From assembly GCF_005952805.1 (NCBI RefSeq), contig NZ_CP040709.1, forward strand, positions 2,480,001-2,544,000: a stretch of 64,000 nucleotides of DNA. The letters run 5' to 3'. Below, piece after piece: positions 49,831-59,094 of this stretch. The DNA comes from Inhella inkyongensis. Lineage in GTDB: Bacteria > Pseudomonadota > Gammaproteobacteria > Burkholderiales > Burkholderiaceae_C. How positions within the stretch are numbered: the first letter of the stretch is position 1; every line of letters begins with the position of its first letter. The notes below the pieces were generated by a model. The model saw only the letters and a program-made list of their open reading frames with translations, was not told the origin of the DNA and made no database searches. Position numbers and translations under genes: made by a program.

Positions 49831-50795
49831 TGCACCCCTCCGGGCGAGGCCGCCACGCTGCCCTCAGCCTGGAAAAGCTGCGCGCAGTCCACCGCATCGA
49901 AGCGATAGGGCGCGCCGCAGAAGTTGCAGGCGATCTCGACCTCGGCGCGCTCGGTGAGGATGGACTCCACCTCCTCACGCCCCAAGCCCACGAGCATGCG
50001 GCCCACGCGCTCACGCGAGCAGGTGCAGGCAAAGCGCGGCGCAGCGGGTTCGAAGTGCCGCAGCGGCTCTTCCCAGAACAGGCGGTGCAGCAAATCGTCC
50101 ATGGGCAACTGCAGCAACTCCTCGCGGGTCAGGGTGCCAACTTTCAGCGCCAGGCGTGGGAAGGCATCGGCCAGTTCGGCCGCGCGTTCGGCGTCCAATC
50201 CCCCCCCCTCGAGATTGCCCTCACCCGCCAGCGGCATGCGCTGAATCAGCAAACCCGCCGCGCTGTGGCCATCGGCAGCCAGCATGATCTTGGTGTCGAG
50301 CTGCTCGGACAGCTTCATGTATTGCTCGACCGCCTCGGCCAGGCGGCCAAAGCGCCCGGCTTGCTCGTCGTTGAGCGGCACCACCCCTTGGTAGGGCTGC
50401 ACACCCTGAGGGCGATCGTCCGGGTCCAGGGTGATGGCGCAACGCCCGCCGCCATGCACATTGAGCAGATCCGCCAGATTGAAGCCTTGCGCGCCCAACT
50501 GCGGCACGGCGCCGGTGACGTTGGCGGTGGCCCGGTAGCTCAGGTCAGTGCGTGCCTCGGCCACGGCCAGCTTGACCGGTCCATCGCCCGCCATCTGCAG
50601 GATCAGCGCGCCCTGGAACTTCAGATTGCCCTGCAGCAGCAGCGCACAGGCACTCATCTCGCCCAGCAGGGCCGTCACAGCCGCCGGCAGAGGCTGCTCG
50701 CGCCGGCCTTGCAACTCCTGCCAACTGTCGGTCAGGCGCACCACGACGCCGCGCACGGGCAGACCTTCAAACAAGAACTTTCTGAATTCACTCAT
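49827..50795 (-). CDS. hslO: Redox-regulated chaperone Hsp33
   Basis: The product is 322 residues. The N-terminal Hsp33 domain runs through LLQGNLKFQGALILQMAGDG and the redox switch has FACTCSRERV and ACNFCGAPY, the CxC...CxxC zinc site. Oxidation releases zinc and activates holdase function under oxidative and heat stress. The gene lies 7 bp after the gamma-carbonic anhydrase stop and overlaps the downstream membrane protein start. Confidence 0.95.
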   Translation of the reverse strand: MSEFRKFLFEGLPVRGVVVRLTDSWQELQGRREQPLPAAVTALLGEMSACALLLQGNLKFQGALILQMAGDGPVKLAVAEARTDLSYRATANVTGAVPQLGAQGFNLADLLNVHGGGRCAITLDPDDRPQGVQPYQGVVPLNDEQAGRFGRLAEAVEQYMKLSEQLDTKIMLAADGHSAAGLLIQRMPLAGEGNLEGGGLDAERAAELADAFPRLALKVGTLTREELLQLPMDDLLHRLFWEEPLRHFEPAAPRFACTCSRERVGRMLVGLGREEVESILTERAEVEIACNFCGAPYRFDAVDCAQLFQAEGSVAASPGGVH

Positions 50796-50802
50796 GCTTC
50801 AT

Positions 50803-51327
50803 TCATTCCATCTTTTCCAATTCAGCCCCGTACCGCAGGCCGTTGCGCGCATAGTGCGCGGCCGAATGCAGCAGGCGCGCACTCTCTTCCTCGGTCAGCT
50901 CCCGCAGCAGCTTGGCCGGACTGCCCACGATCAGGCTGCGCGGCGGGAAGACCTTGCCCTCGGTCACCAAGGCGCCGGCGCCCACCAGGCTGCCCGCTCC
51001 AATGCGCGCACCATTCAGCACCACGGCTTGGATGCCGATCAAGCAGCCCTTCTCGACATGGCAGCCATGCACCATGGCCTGGTGGCCGATGGTGACATCG
51101 TCCTCGATCACCAGCGGGAAGCCGGTGTCGGCATGGAGCACCGCGTTGTCTTGCACGTTCACACGCGCGCCCAAGGTCAGGGTGTCGGAGTCGCCGCGCA
51201 ACACGGCGCCAAACCACACCGAACACTGCTCACCCAGAGAAACGCGCCCCACCACCGTGGCACTCGGCGCCACCCAGGCGCTGGCTGGCACATCAGGCTC
51301 GTGCTCGCCCAGTCGGTAGATGCTCAT
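50803..51327 (-). CDS. Gamma-carbonic anhydrase family protein (YrdA/PaaY-like)
   Basis: The product is 174 residues. A left-handed beta-helix is shown by hexapeptide runs from VAPSATVVGRVSLGEQ to VGAGALVTEGKVFPP. Metal-binding His residues lie in VLHADTG, TIGHQAMVHGC. Carbonic anhydrase activity in this branch is variable. It is the first gene of a minus-strand operon with hslO, and divergent from the DUF455 gene with 23 bp between starts. Confidence 0.9.
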   Translation of the reverse strand: MSIYRLGEHEPDVPASAWVAPSATVVGRVSLGEQCSVWFGAVLRGDSDTLTLGARVNVQDNAVLHADTGFPLVIEDDVTIGHQAMVHGCHVEKGCLIGIQAVVLNGARIGAGSLVGAGALVTEGKVFPPRSLIVGSPAKLLRELTEEESARLLHSAAHYARNGLRYGAELEKME

Positions 51328-51350
51328 CGCCGCCCTCGATAATCAAAAAC

Positions 51351-52157
51351 ATGATTGTCGAGCTTCGCCAACAGGCGCTGGAACTGCTGGTCGAGTCAGA
51401 CCCCAAAACCAAGGCCGCCGGGGCGCAGGCACTGCGGCGTCGCTGGCTGGCAGGAGGCGTCAGCCTGGACCCGCAGGCCACACCGCAAAGCCCCCTCCCC
51501 CTGCCGGGCCGCCCACCCAAGCCCGAACTCAAGCTCGCACTGACTTCCAAAAGCCGCAGCGCGTTCACCCCGGAGGGCCGCGCCGCACTGCTGCATGCCA
51601 TCGCGCACATCGAGTTCAACGCCATCAATCTGGCACTGGACGCCGTGCAGCGCTTTGCCGGCCTGCCTTCGGCGTTCTACGCCGACTGGCTGCAGGTGGC
51701 CGCCGAGGAAGGTCTGCATTTCGAGTTGCTGAGCGCCCACCTGCAAGAGCAAGGCAAGTCCTATGGCGACTTCGACGCCCACGATGGCCTGTGGCAGATG
51801 TGCGAACGCACTGCGCAGGACTTCCGCGCCCGCATGGCCCTGGTGCCGCGCACACTGGAGGCGCGCGGACTGGATGCCACGCCGCCCTTGCAAAAAAAAT
51901 TGGCCCAGGCCGGCGACACGCGTGCGGTCGAGATCCTCGACATCATCCTGCGCGACGAAATTGGCCATGTGGCGATTGGCAACCGCTGGTACCGCTGGGC
52001 CTGCGAACGCGACGGGGTGGACCCCGAGACCGATTTCCCGGCCCTGTGCCAGCTCTACCAGGCGCCGCGCCCACGCAAACCGCTGAACTTGGGCGCGCGC
52101 GCACTGGCTGGCTTCACCGATGACGAACTGGCCGCGCTGAACGCGCAGGCACAGTAA
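51351..52157 (+). CDS. DUF455 ferritin-like domain protein
   Basis: The product is 268 residues. Metal-ligand-like motifs typical of DUF455 are AHIEFNAINLALDA, AAEEGLHFELL and RDEIGHVAIGNRWY, consistent with a di-iron four-helix bundle. The reaction is unknown. The gene is 5 bp upstream of an EamA transporter gene. Confidence 0.88.
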   Translation: MIVELRQQALELLVESDPKTKAAGAQALRRRWLAGGVSLDPQATPQSPLPLPGRPPKPELKLALTSKSRSAFTPEGRAALLHAIAHIEFNAINLALDAVQRFAGLPSAFYADWLQVAAEEGLHFELLSAHLQEQGKSYGDFDAHDGLWQMCERTAQDFRARMALVPRTLEARGLDATPPLQKKLAQAGDTRAVEILDIILRDEIGHVAIGNRWYRWACERDGVDPETDFPALCQLYQAPRPRKPLNLGARALAGFTDDELAALNAQAQ

Positions 52158-52162
52158 AGCCA

Positions 52163-53059
52163 ATGACCCGACTACAAGCCGACCTCCTCCTCACCTTCGT
52201 CGCCATCATCTGGGGCTCGGCCTTTGTCTTCCAGGCCCATGGCATGCAGCACTTGGGCCCCATGGCCTTCACCGGCGTGCGCTTCCTGCTGGGCGCGCTG
52301 GTGGTGCTGCCGCTGGCGCTGTGGGAAGCCCCGCGCCGCCGGCCGGAGTCCCGCCAGCGACCGATGGCACCCACCTTGCTGCTGCTGGGGAGCCTGATGG
52401 CAGTGGGCGCGGCCTTTCAGCAAATCGGCATCGTCACTACGAGCGTCACCAACGCCGGCTTCCTGACCGCCCTCTATGTCCCCCTGGTGCCCGTGCTGGG
52501 CGCCCTGCTGCTGAAAGAATCACCGCACTGGAGCGTCTGGCCCTGCGCGCTGGCCTGCGTGGCCGGCGCCTACCTGCTATCGGGTGTGCAGACCCTGCAA
52601 CTCCATGTCGGCGACGCCTGGGTGATTGCCTCGGTCTTCCCCTGGGCCCTGCACGTGCTGCTGGTGGGCCGCATGGCCGACAAATTCGATGCCCCCTTCG
52701 CGATTGCGAGCGGCCAGTTCGCAGTGGTTGGCGCCCTGTGCCTGGCCTATGCGTTCCTGTTCGAGCCCTTCACCTGGGCACAGGTGCAGGCGGCGGCCAT
52801 TCCGATCGCCTACACCGGCATGCTGAGCGCCGGGGTGGCCTTCACCGCGCAGGTGGTGGCGCAGCGCACCGCACCGGCCAGTGACGCCGCCATCATCCTC
52901 AGCAGCGAGACCCTGTTTGCCGCCGGCTTTGGCTACTGGCTGCTGGGTGAACGGCTCAATACCCAGGGCCTGTTGGGCTGCGCGCTGATTCTGGCCGCGC
53001 TGCTGGCAGTGCAACTGCTGCCCTTGCTGCATCCGGCGCTCAAGCGCAAAACGGCATGA
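52163..53059 (+). CDS. EamA/DMT-family transporter 1
   Basis: The product is 298 residues with ten predicted helices in two EamA repeats; the first starts LLLTFVAIIWGSAFVFQAHG and the second near AWVIASVFPWALHVLLVGRM. It is probably an exporter of small metabolites; the substrate is unknown. The stop overlaps the next EamA gene (ATGA). Confidence 0.9.
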   Translation: MTRLQADLLLTFVAIIWGSAFVFQAHGMQHLGPMAFTGVRFLLGALVVLPLALWEAPRRRPESRQRPMAPTLLLLGSLMAVGAAFQQIGIVTTSVTNAGFLTALYVPLVPVLGALLLKESPHWSVWPCALACVAGAYLLSGVQTLQLHVGDAWVIASVFPWALHVLLVGRMADKFDAPFAIASGQFAVVGALCLAYAFLFEPFTWAQVQAAAIPIAYTGMLSAGVAFTAQVVAQRTAPASDAAIILSSETLFAAGFGYWLLGERLNTQGLLGCALILAALLAVQLLPLLHPALKRKTA

Positions 53060-53952
53060 GCGCTGTGATCGGAAGACCACAGGCCTATCTCTGCCTGGCC
53101 GCCAGCATGGCCCTGGTGGGCAGCTATGTGGGTCTGTCGAAATGGCTGGTGGCGGTGTTCCCCGTTTTCTTGCTGGCGGGGCTGCGCTTTGCCTTGGCCG
53201 CTGTGGCCATGGTGGGCTGGATGCGCCGTCCGGCGGAAGAGCCGGCGCTCGATGCACGCGACCACCTGGTGCTCTTTCTGGGCAGCTTCTTCGGCAACTT
53301 CCTGTTCTCGATCTGCATGCTGTTCGGCGTGCAGGCCACTTCGGCCTTGGCGGCCGGGGTGGTGATGGCAGGCATTCCGGCAGCGGTGGCCCTGCTCTCC
53401 TGGGCCTTCCTGGGTGAGCGGCTCAACGCCCGCATCGTCGCGGCCATTGCCTGCGCCGGCCTGGGGGTGGCCCTGTTGGCCTTCTCGCGCCACGCGCCGG
53501 GTGCAGAAGAAGCCCCGTGGTGGGGCTATGCGTTGCTGCTGGCCGCCGTGGGTTGCGAGGCCGCCTATGTGGTGGTGGGCAAGCGCCTGACCGCCAAGCT
53601 CTCGGCCAAACGCATCAGTGCGCTCATCAATCTTTGGGGCCTGGCCCTGGTGGCCCCGCTGGCCCTGTGGCAGGGCTGGGGCTTTGAGTTCTCGGGCGTG
53701 GGCCAGAGCACCTGGACCCTGCTGCTCTTCTACGCCCTGGCGGCCAGCATGGGCACAGTGTGGCTGTGGATGCGCGGCATGCCCGCCGTGCCGGCTCAGC
53801 AAGCCGGCCTGTTCACCGTGCTGCTGCCCATCAGCGCGGCGGGGGTGGGCATCGTGCTGCTGGGCGAACAGGCCACCGCCCTGCATGGGCTGGCCTTGGG
53901 CCTGGCGCTGGCGGGCATCTATTTGGCAACAAGAACGGCCAGCCCTCAGTAG
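53056..53952 (+). CDS. EamA/DMT-family transporter 2
   Basis: The product is 298 residues with ten helices, starting AYLCLAASMALVGSYVGLSK, with the second repeat from WWGYALLLAAVGCEAAYVVV. It is only moderately similar to the preceding transporter, so the pair could work separately or together. The substrate is unknown. The 3' end overlaps the convergent lipoprotein gene by 7 bp. Confidence 0.9.
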   Translation: MSAVIGRPQAYLCLAASMALVGSYVGLSKWLVAVFPVFLLAGLRFALAAVAMVGWMRRPAEEPALDARDHLVLFLGSFFGNFLFSICMLFGVQATSALAAGVVMAGIPAAVALLSWAFLGERLNARIVAAIACAGLGVALLAFSRHAPGAEEAPWWGYALLLAAVGCEAAYVVVGKRLTAKLSAKRISALINLWGLALVAPLALWQGWGFEFSGVGQSTWTLLLFYALAASMGTVWLWMRGMPAVPAQQAGLFTVLLPISAAGVGIVLLGEQATALHGLALGLALAGIYLATRTASPQ

Positions 53953-54749
53953 TGCGTGAGCACCAAGGGACCGACCCGGTAGATGGTGCGGCAGTCAAAC
54001 GCCGCTGGCGGCGCCGCGCTGCGCACGGCCTCGTCGCTTCCGGCGATGGCAAATTGGATCGCACCCGCACCGTTGTCCAAGGCCTGCACCACGTCCTGGG
54101 TCACATCAACAGAAAAGCTGGCGCGCTGGCCGCCCCCATCAAAGCTGGTGGCACCGCCGGGCAGGCTGCCGGAGATCCAGGGCTGGGGGAAGTTGACCCT
54201 TCGCGCACCGCTCAGAAAGCGCACGCGCGCGGTCGCTGGCATTTCTGTGAAGGCGGCCGCAGGCAGCGCCTGCCCCAAAGATAGACGCACCAAGCCACCG
54301 CCACCACCCGTAAAGGGTTCGCACAGAAAGCCCGGGCGCTGTGGCGGCAAGATCTCGGCATGGACGCTCAGCATGGCCTTGACGACCAGGCCCTTGAGCG
54401 CCTGCTGGGCAAGCAGTGAATAGCCGAACTCGGTTCGGTATAGATCCTGGCGGAATCCAGCGCAGCCGGGCCGCGGGTTGGGGGTCAGATGGAAACCCAC
54501 CAGACCCTGATTCACCAGTTTGGGCGGCTGCTGAGGCGGCAGACTGTTCCACCAGCTCTGCGGTGCGGGGACGATGGGCCCCTGGCAGGACTGCACGGCG
54601 TCGGGCTGGCCTTCAATCAGGGCGATGCTGCGCACTTCTGGATCGATCTGACGGCTCAGGGGCTGGGGCGGGCTGCCCGGGCAGGCGCTCAGAAGGGGCA
54701 GCACGGCGGCCGCGCTCAAGAGACGAAACTTCGACGGCAGGGAGTGCAT
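53946..54749 (-). CDS. Hypothetical lipoprotein
   Basis: The product is 267 residues from the ATG at 54749. The signal ends at LLSAC, a lipobox. The mature protein is Pro/Gly-rich with several Cys (QSCQGPIV, PGCAGFRQDLY, GFLCEPF, FDCRTIY) that could form disulfides. No family is recognised. It lies 62 bp after the DUF2145 gene on the same strand. Confidence 0.72.
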   Translation of the reverse strand: MHSLPSKFRLLSAAAVLPLLSACPGSPPQPLSRQIDPEVRSIALIEGQPDAVQSCQGPIVPAPQSWWNSLPPQQPPKLVNQGLVGFHLTPNPRPGCAGFRQDLYRTEFGYSLLAQQALKGLVVKAMLSVHAEILPPQRPGFLCEPFTGGGGGLVRLSLGQALPAAAFTEMPATARVRFLSGARRVNFPQPWISGSLPGGATSFDGGGQRASFSVDVTQDVVQALDNGAGAIQFAIAGSDEAVRSAAPPAAFDCRTIYRVGPLVLTHY

Positions 54750-54811
54750 AGCGGGCTCTCGGATGCAGGCCAAGATCGGCGGCGCCGATGCTGCGCGTTT
54801 GTGCCGGCGCG

Positions 54812-55753
54812 TCAATCCCCTGGCGTTGCGGCGTCCAGTGCCATCACCCGGTCACCGGCCTGCGTTAAGCAGCCCTCGCCCAGCGGGGCGCCGTTTTCTC
54901 GTCGAATCGCCCGGCTCTGCACATGACACCACTCCACCCGTTGCAACTGCGGGTGCTGACGCTGCAACAGGGCGTGGAGATCGCGCGGCAAGGTGGTGCG
55001 CAACTGCAGCGCCGCACGATCTTCTGGCGGGTGGCCCTGTTGACTCAGCCAAGGCACAAAGGCAGCGGCCACAAACCAAAGGCCGGTGGACAGCTGCACC
55101 GGCTGCACCGCATGCCCCTGATCGCGCAGCCAGGCCTGCGCGCGCTCGCGCGGCGTGGGCTCGGGGCGGCCGGCCGCGCCCCAGGCCTCGGCCAAAAGCT
55201 CGGCCAGCCACTGGTTGCAGTTCTGGCGCAAAGCGTCGTCGGGGTGGGCATTGGCCACGTACTGCGGGCCCATCAGGGCCAACGCACGCTCGCGGTCCAG
55301 GGCGGCTTGCTCCAGCAGTCCTTCAGCCTCGGCGGGCAGCAGCAGCACCAGCAAGCGCCCTTGGTCCGCCCCTTCGCTGCCAAGCAAAAAGCCCGTCAGG
55401 CCTTGATCAAACAGCGCCGACTGGCGGGCTTCGCAGTCGTAGTAAAGCTGGCGCACAGCCCAGGGGCCTTGCGGGTTGTGGCGCAACGCTAGACCGGCGT
55501 GGCTGTAGTCCACGCCGAAGCGGCGCAGATCAGTGCCCGCGCGTGCCACCACGGCCAGGCGGGCGCCGCGCGCTTCCAGGTCCTGCTGGATCAACTGGGA
55601 GAGCTGCAACAGCCGGTCCTGCTGCCGCAGACTGGGCGGCGGCCCGGGGTTGCAGGCGCGCAGGGCTTCGGCCTGGGCTGTGCCACACAGCAGCGCCAGG
55701 GCTAAGCCGCGTATGACTGCCCTCAAAGTCGCGGCCGCGTCAGCGGCCTTCAA
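54812..55753 (-). CDS. DUF2145 family secreted protein
   Basis: The product is 313 residues, starting at TTG 55753, which overlaps the upstream stop (TTGA) with AGGA before it. A signal peptide (IRGLALALLCGTAQA) precedes the DUF2145 pattern: ARAGTDLRRFGVDYSHAGLA, WAVRQLYYDCEARQSALFDQ and RQNCNQWLAELLAEAWG. The conserved His and Cys recall NlpC/P60-like papain-fold enzymes, but activity is unproven. Confidence 0.82.
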   Translation of the reverse strand: MKAADAAATLRAVIRGLALALLCGTAQAEALRACNPGPPPSLRQQDRLLQLSQLIQQDLEARGARLAVVARAGTDLRRFGVDYSHAGLALRHNPQGPWAVRQLYYDCEARQSALFDQGLTGFLLGSEGADQGRLLVLLLPAEAEGLLEQAALDRERALALMGPQYVANAHPDDALRQNCNQWLAELLAEAWGAAGRPEPTPRERAQAWLRDQGHAVQPVQLSTGLWFVAAAFVPWLSQQGHPPEDRAALQLRTTLPRDLHALLQRQHPQLQRVEWCHVQSRAIRRENGAPLGEGCLTQAGDRVMALDAATPGD

Positions 55754-56187
55754 AGCTTCCTGTTGGCGAGCTCGCGCGGATCCTGCAGGGCCAGGAAGAA
55801 GGGCTCCGGGGCCGGGCCCGCCGCATTCCAGCGCGCCAGCGCCAGGCCGTAGGCGCGGTTTTGCACATGCAGGGTCTGGCCAGCCTGCAGAGCTTGGGCT
55901 GCCACCACGGATTCGGGCAGGTCCAGCGCCACGGTGGGGGTCGCTTCGTCAGCGTCCAGGCGCCGTAGCACCAGGCGCTGCTGGCCCGGCGCCTCGGGTA
56001 GCGGCTGCAGCCGCACCAACACATAGGGGCCGGTGGCCACCTCGGTGCCGGTGGAACTGTCGCTGGACTTGCTCACAGAGTTCGACAGGCTGCCCACCGA
56101 ATCCGAGGCCGAGCTGGCGGCGGTCGAACTGGCCTGGACAGCGCCCAGGCTGAGCATCAAAGCAAGAAGGGTGAGAGGGGTCTTCAT
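55750..56187 (-). CDS. Small secreted protein co-encoded with DUF2145
   Basis: The product is 145 residues from the ATG at 56187. A signal peptide (TLLALMLSLGAVQA) is followed by a Ser-rich linker (SDSVGSLSNSVSKSSDSSTG) and a compact beta-rich C-terminal part (YVLVRLQPLPEAPGQQRLVL). It is unrecognised. Overlap with DUF2145 suggests they work together in the envelope. Confidence 0.7.
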   Translation of the reverse strand: MKTPLTLLALMLSLGAVQASSTAASSASDSVGSLSNSVSKSSDSSTGTEVATGPYVLVRLQPLPEAPGQQRLVLRRLDADEATPTVALDLPESVVAAQALQAGQTLHVQNRAYGLALARWNAAGPAPEPFFLALQDPRELANRKL

Positions 56188-56200
56188 GGGGTGCAGGGGC

Positions 56201-56752
56201 TTAGAACGACGAACCGGGCTGCTGCAGGAACTGCAATTCTTCCTCGGTGGAGGCACGGCCAAGGATGGCATTGCGGTGCGGGTAGCGCCCGAAGCGGTCG
56301 ACGATGGCCTTATGGCGCAGCGCGAAATTCAAGGTATCAGGCCGGCCCAGGGCTTCAAAGTGGGGCAAGGCCCAGGCATGGATGGCGGCGGATTCGCTGT
56401 GCATGAAGGGCATCAACAAAAAGGGTTGCTGCACCGCCGGCAAGGCGGCCAGGGCCCCGGCCGCCAGCGCCTCCTGTGCCAGCACCAGGGCCATACCGTC
56501 CTGCGCAAAGGCCAGGGGACTGCCGCGATGGATGTTGCGCGAGAACTGGTCGAGCACGATCACCTCGGCCAATCGCCCACCTGCGGTGGCGCGCCAGGGC
56601 AGCAACTCGCCGGCAGCCGCCTGCCGCAACAGCGGGCCGAACCGCTCGGCCAGCCGCGCGTCAAAGGCCGGATTCACACGCCAGTGCTGGGCCGGCTCGA
56701 TCTCGTCGAACCAGAAACCCAGCACCGCCTCGGGACTGTGCGGCAAGCTCAT
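56201..56752 (-). CDS. DUF924 family protein
   Basis: The product is 183 residues with an all-helical TPR-like fold. The DUF924 marks are VLGFWFDEI, VIVLDQFSRNIHRG, FLLMPFMHSE and FGRYPHRNAILGR. The function is unknown. The ATG overlaps the aroG stop (ATGA). Confidence 0.92.
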   Translation of the reverse strand: MSLPHSPEAVLGFWFDEIEPAQHWRVNPAFDARLAERFGPLLRQAAAGELLPWRATAGGRLAEVIVLDQFSRNIHRGSPLAFAQDGMALVLAQEALAAGALAALPAVQQPFLLMPFMHSESAAIHAWALPHFEALGRPDTLNFALRHKAIVDRFGRYPHRNAILGRASTEEELQFLQQPGSSF

Positions 56753-57879
56753 GCGCTGAGAGATCGGCGCTGGCGCACCGCGGCGGCCAGCTCATGCAGC
56801 AGCGGCTCGGTCTGGGCCCAGCCCAGGCAGGCATCGGTCAGCGACACGCCGGGCTTGAGTGCACTCTTGGGCGTACCTTCCACATGGTCCTGGCGCCCGG
56901 GTTGCAGATGGCTCTCGATCATCACGCCGCAGATGCGGCGCTCACCGCCGGCGATCTGGGTCGACACATCGCGCCCGACCTCGATCTGGCGCTCGTACTG
57001 CTTGCTGCTGTTGCCGTGACTCAGGTCCACCATCACCTGCTCGTGCACGCCGCTGGCCTTCAGGGCCTGGCAGGCGGCGGCGATGCTGGCGGCGTCGTAA
57101 TTGGGCGCCTTGCCGCCGCGCAGGATCAGGTGGCAGTCCTCGTTGCCGCGCGTCTCAAAAATGGCCGCAGCGCCCATCTTGGTCATGCCCATGAAGGCGT
57201 GGCCGCTGCGCGCCGCCAACACGGCATCGGCCGCAATCTTGATGCTGCCATCGGTGCCGTTCTTGAAGCCCACCGGGCAGGACAGGCCGCTGGCCAGCTG
57301 GCGGTGGCTCTGGCTCTCCGTGGTGCGCGCGCCAATCGCGCCCCAGGCGATCAGGTCGGCGATGTACTGGGGTGAGAGCAGGTCCAGGAACTCGGTGCCG
57401 GCCGGCAGGCCCAGGGCCGTCACGTCCAGCAGCAGGCGGCGCGCCAGGCGCAGGCCCTCGTTCATGCGGAAGCTGCCATCGAGCTGCGGGTCGTTGATAT
57501 AGCCCTTCCAGCCCACCGTGGTGCGCGGCTTCTCGAAGTAGACGCGCATCACCACGATCAAGTCCTCACGCAGGGCGTCCGCCGCCTTCTTCAGCAGACG
57601 TGCGTAATCCATCGCCTGGTCGTGGTCGTGGATGGAGCAAGGGCCGACCACCACCACCAGGCGGTCGTCGCTGCCGCGCAGCACCCGGCCAATGGCCTGG
57701 CGGGTGCCTTCCACCAATTGCAGCTCGCCTTCGCTCACCGGCATCTCGTCCTGCAACAGGGCGGGGCTGATCAGCGGGCGCACCGCGCGGATGCGGGTGT
57801 CGTCGGTGCGGGTGGCGTCCAGGGTGGCGTCGGCATGGCCCACTTCGCGGTCGTGGGCGGGGTTGTCTAGTTGTTGCAT
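56749..57879 (-). CDS. aroG: Class I DAHP synthase (AroG type)
   Basis: The product is 376 residues from the ATG at 57879; the frame runs much further upstream but that part has no aroG similarity and overlaps divergent pyrD. It joins PEP and erythrose-4-phosphate at the start of the shikimate pathway. Signatures are VVVGPCSIHDHDQAMDYA, FEKPRTTVGWKGYINDP, RTTESQSHRQLASGLS, PVGFKNGTDG and MVDLSHGNSSK. Feedback inhibition by an aromatic amino acid is expected; which one is not clear. Confidence 0.95.
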   Translation of the reverse strand: MQQLDNPAHDREVGHADATLDATRTDDTRIRAVRPLISPALLQDEMPVSEGELQLVEGTRQAIGRVLRGSDDRLVVVVGPCSIHDHDQAMDYARLLKKAADALREDLIVVMRVYFEKPRTTVGWKGYINDPQLDGSFRMNEGLRLARRLLLDVTALGLPAGTEFLDLLSPQYIADLIAWGAIGARTTESQSHRQLASGLSCPVGFKNGTDGSIKIAADAVLAARSGHAFMGMTKMGAAAIFETRGNEDCHLILRGGKAPNYDAASIAAACQALKASGVHEQVMVDLSHGNSSKQYERQIEVGRDVSTQIAGGERRICGVMIESHLQPGRQDHVEGTPKSALKPGVSLTDACLGWAQTEPLLHELAAAVRQRRSLSA

Positions 57880-57939
57880 GGCATGAGCAGGGAGAATCCG
57901 GACCATTGTTGCCCGTATTGAGCCCCCCAGTCCGCCGCC

Positions 57940-58983
57940 ATGTCTTTTCTGCCCTACGCCTTTGCCCGCCCTGCCCTGTTTGCGCTCGACCCTGAGCACG
58001 CCCATGAGTTGACGCTGGGCGCCCTGGAGCGCTTCCAGCACAGTCCACTGGCCTGCCTGTGGGGCGAGCGCCGGGTGGACGACCCGGTGACGGTGGCCGG
58101 CCTGCGCTTCCCCAACCGCGTGGGCCTGGCCGCCGGCCTGGACAAGAACGGCCGCGCCATCGACGGCCTGGGCGCTATGGGCTTTGGTTTCATCGAGGTG
58201 GGCACCGTCACCCCCAAGGGTCAGCCGGGCAACCCCAAGCCACGCATGTTCCGGCTGCCCGAGCACCAGGCCCTGATCAACCGCCTGGGCTTCAACAACG
58301 AAGGCCTGGACAGCTTTCTGGCCAATGTGCAGCGCGCCACGCGCTTTCGCGCCCACGGCGGCATCTTGGGCCTGAACATCGGCAAGAACGCCGCCACGGC
58401 CATTGAAGACGCCGCCAGCGACTACCTCAAGGGACTCGAGGGCGTCTACCCGCACGCCGACTATGTGACGGTCAACATCTCCAGTCCCAACACCGCCAAT
58501 CTGCGCAGCCTGCAAAGCGATGAGGCCCTCAAAGCCCTGCTGGACGCCCTGATGGCGCGCCGCGAACAGCTGGCCGCCCGCCTGGGCCGCAAAGTGCCGC
58601 TATTCGTCAAGATCGCCCCCGATCTGGATGCCGACCAGGTCGCCGTGATTGCCCGCACGCTGAAAGAGAGCGGCGTGGACGGCGTGATTGCCACCAACAC
58701 CACCTTGTCGCGCGAGGCCGTCAAGGGCCACCCGCATGAGGGCCAGGCTGGCGGCTTGTCGGGTGCGCCGGTGCTACAAGCCAGCAACCGCGTCATCGGC
58801 CAGTTGCGCGCCGCCCTGGGGGCCGACTACCCCATCATCGGCGTGGGCGGCGTGCTCAGCGGCGCCGACGCCGCCTCCAAACGCGCCGCCGGAGCCGATC
58901 TGGTGCAGATCTACACCGGGCTGATCTACAAGGGCGCCGGCTTGGTGCGCGAGTCCGCGCAGGCCCTGAAGGCGGCAAGCTGA
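57940..58983 (+). CDS. pyrD: Dihydroorotate dehydrogenase (quinone), class 2
   Basis: The product is 347 residues. The N-terminal membrane-associating helices ([20 protein letters not shown]) are typical of class 2. Flavin and substrate regions are [30 protein letters not shown] with the catalytic Ser, and [12 protein letters not shown]. It oxidises dihydroorotate in pyrimidine synthesis. It is divergent from aroG with 60 bp between starts. Confidence 0.96.
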   Translation: MSFLPYAFARPALFALDPEHAHELTLGALERFQHSPLACLWGERRVDDPVTVAGLRFPNRVGLAAGLDKNGRAIDGLGAMGFGFIEVGTVTPKGQPGNPKPRMFRLPEHQALINRLGFNNEGLDSFLANVQRATRFRAHGGILGLNIGKNAATAIEDAASDYLKGLEGVYPHADYVTVNISSPNTANLRSLQSDEALKALLDALMARREQLAARLGRKVPLFVKIAPDLDADQVAVIARTLKESGVDGVIATNTTLSREAVKGHPHEGQAGGLSGAPVLQASNRVIGQLRAALGADYPIIGVGGVLSGADAASKRAAGADLVQIYTGLIYKGAGLVRESAQALKAAS

Positions 58984-59094
58984 TTCACAGGGCCTGATTT
59001 GGCAGGAGCCCGCGGCGCCTCGCCAGCATTAGGGCAGCCCCGGGGTCGAGTGAGGCGCCATCTGTGTCACCGTGCGCCCCACAAGGGAGCAACG

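Noticed and set aside
57880..58515. N-terminal extension of the aroG frame to 588 residues
   Set aside because: The extra part overlaps pyrD on the other strand and is not DAHP-synthase-like; the ATG at 57879 starts a normal AroG.
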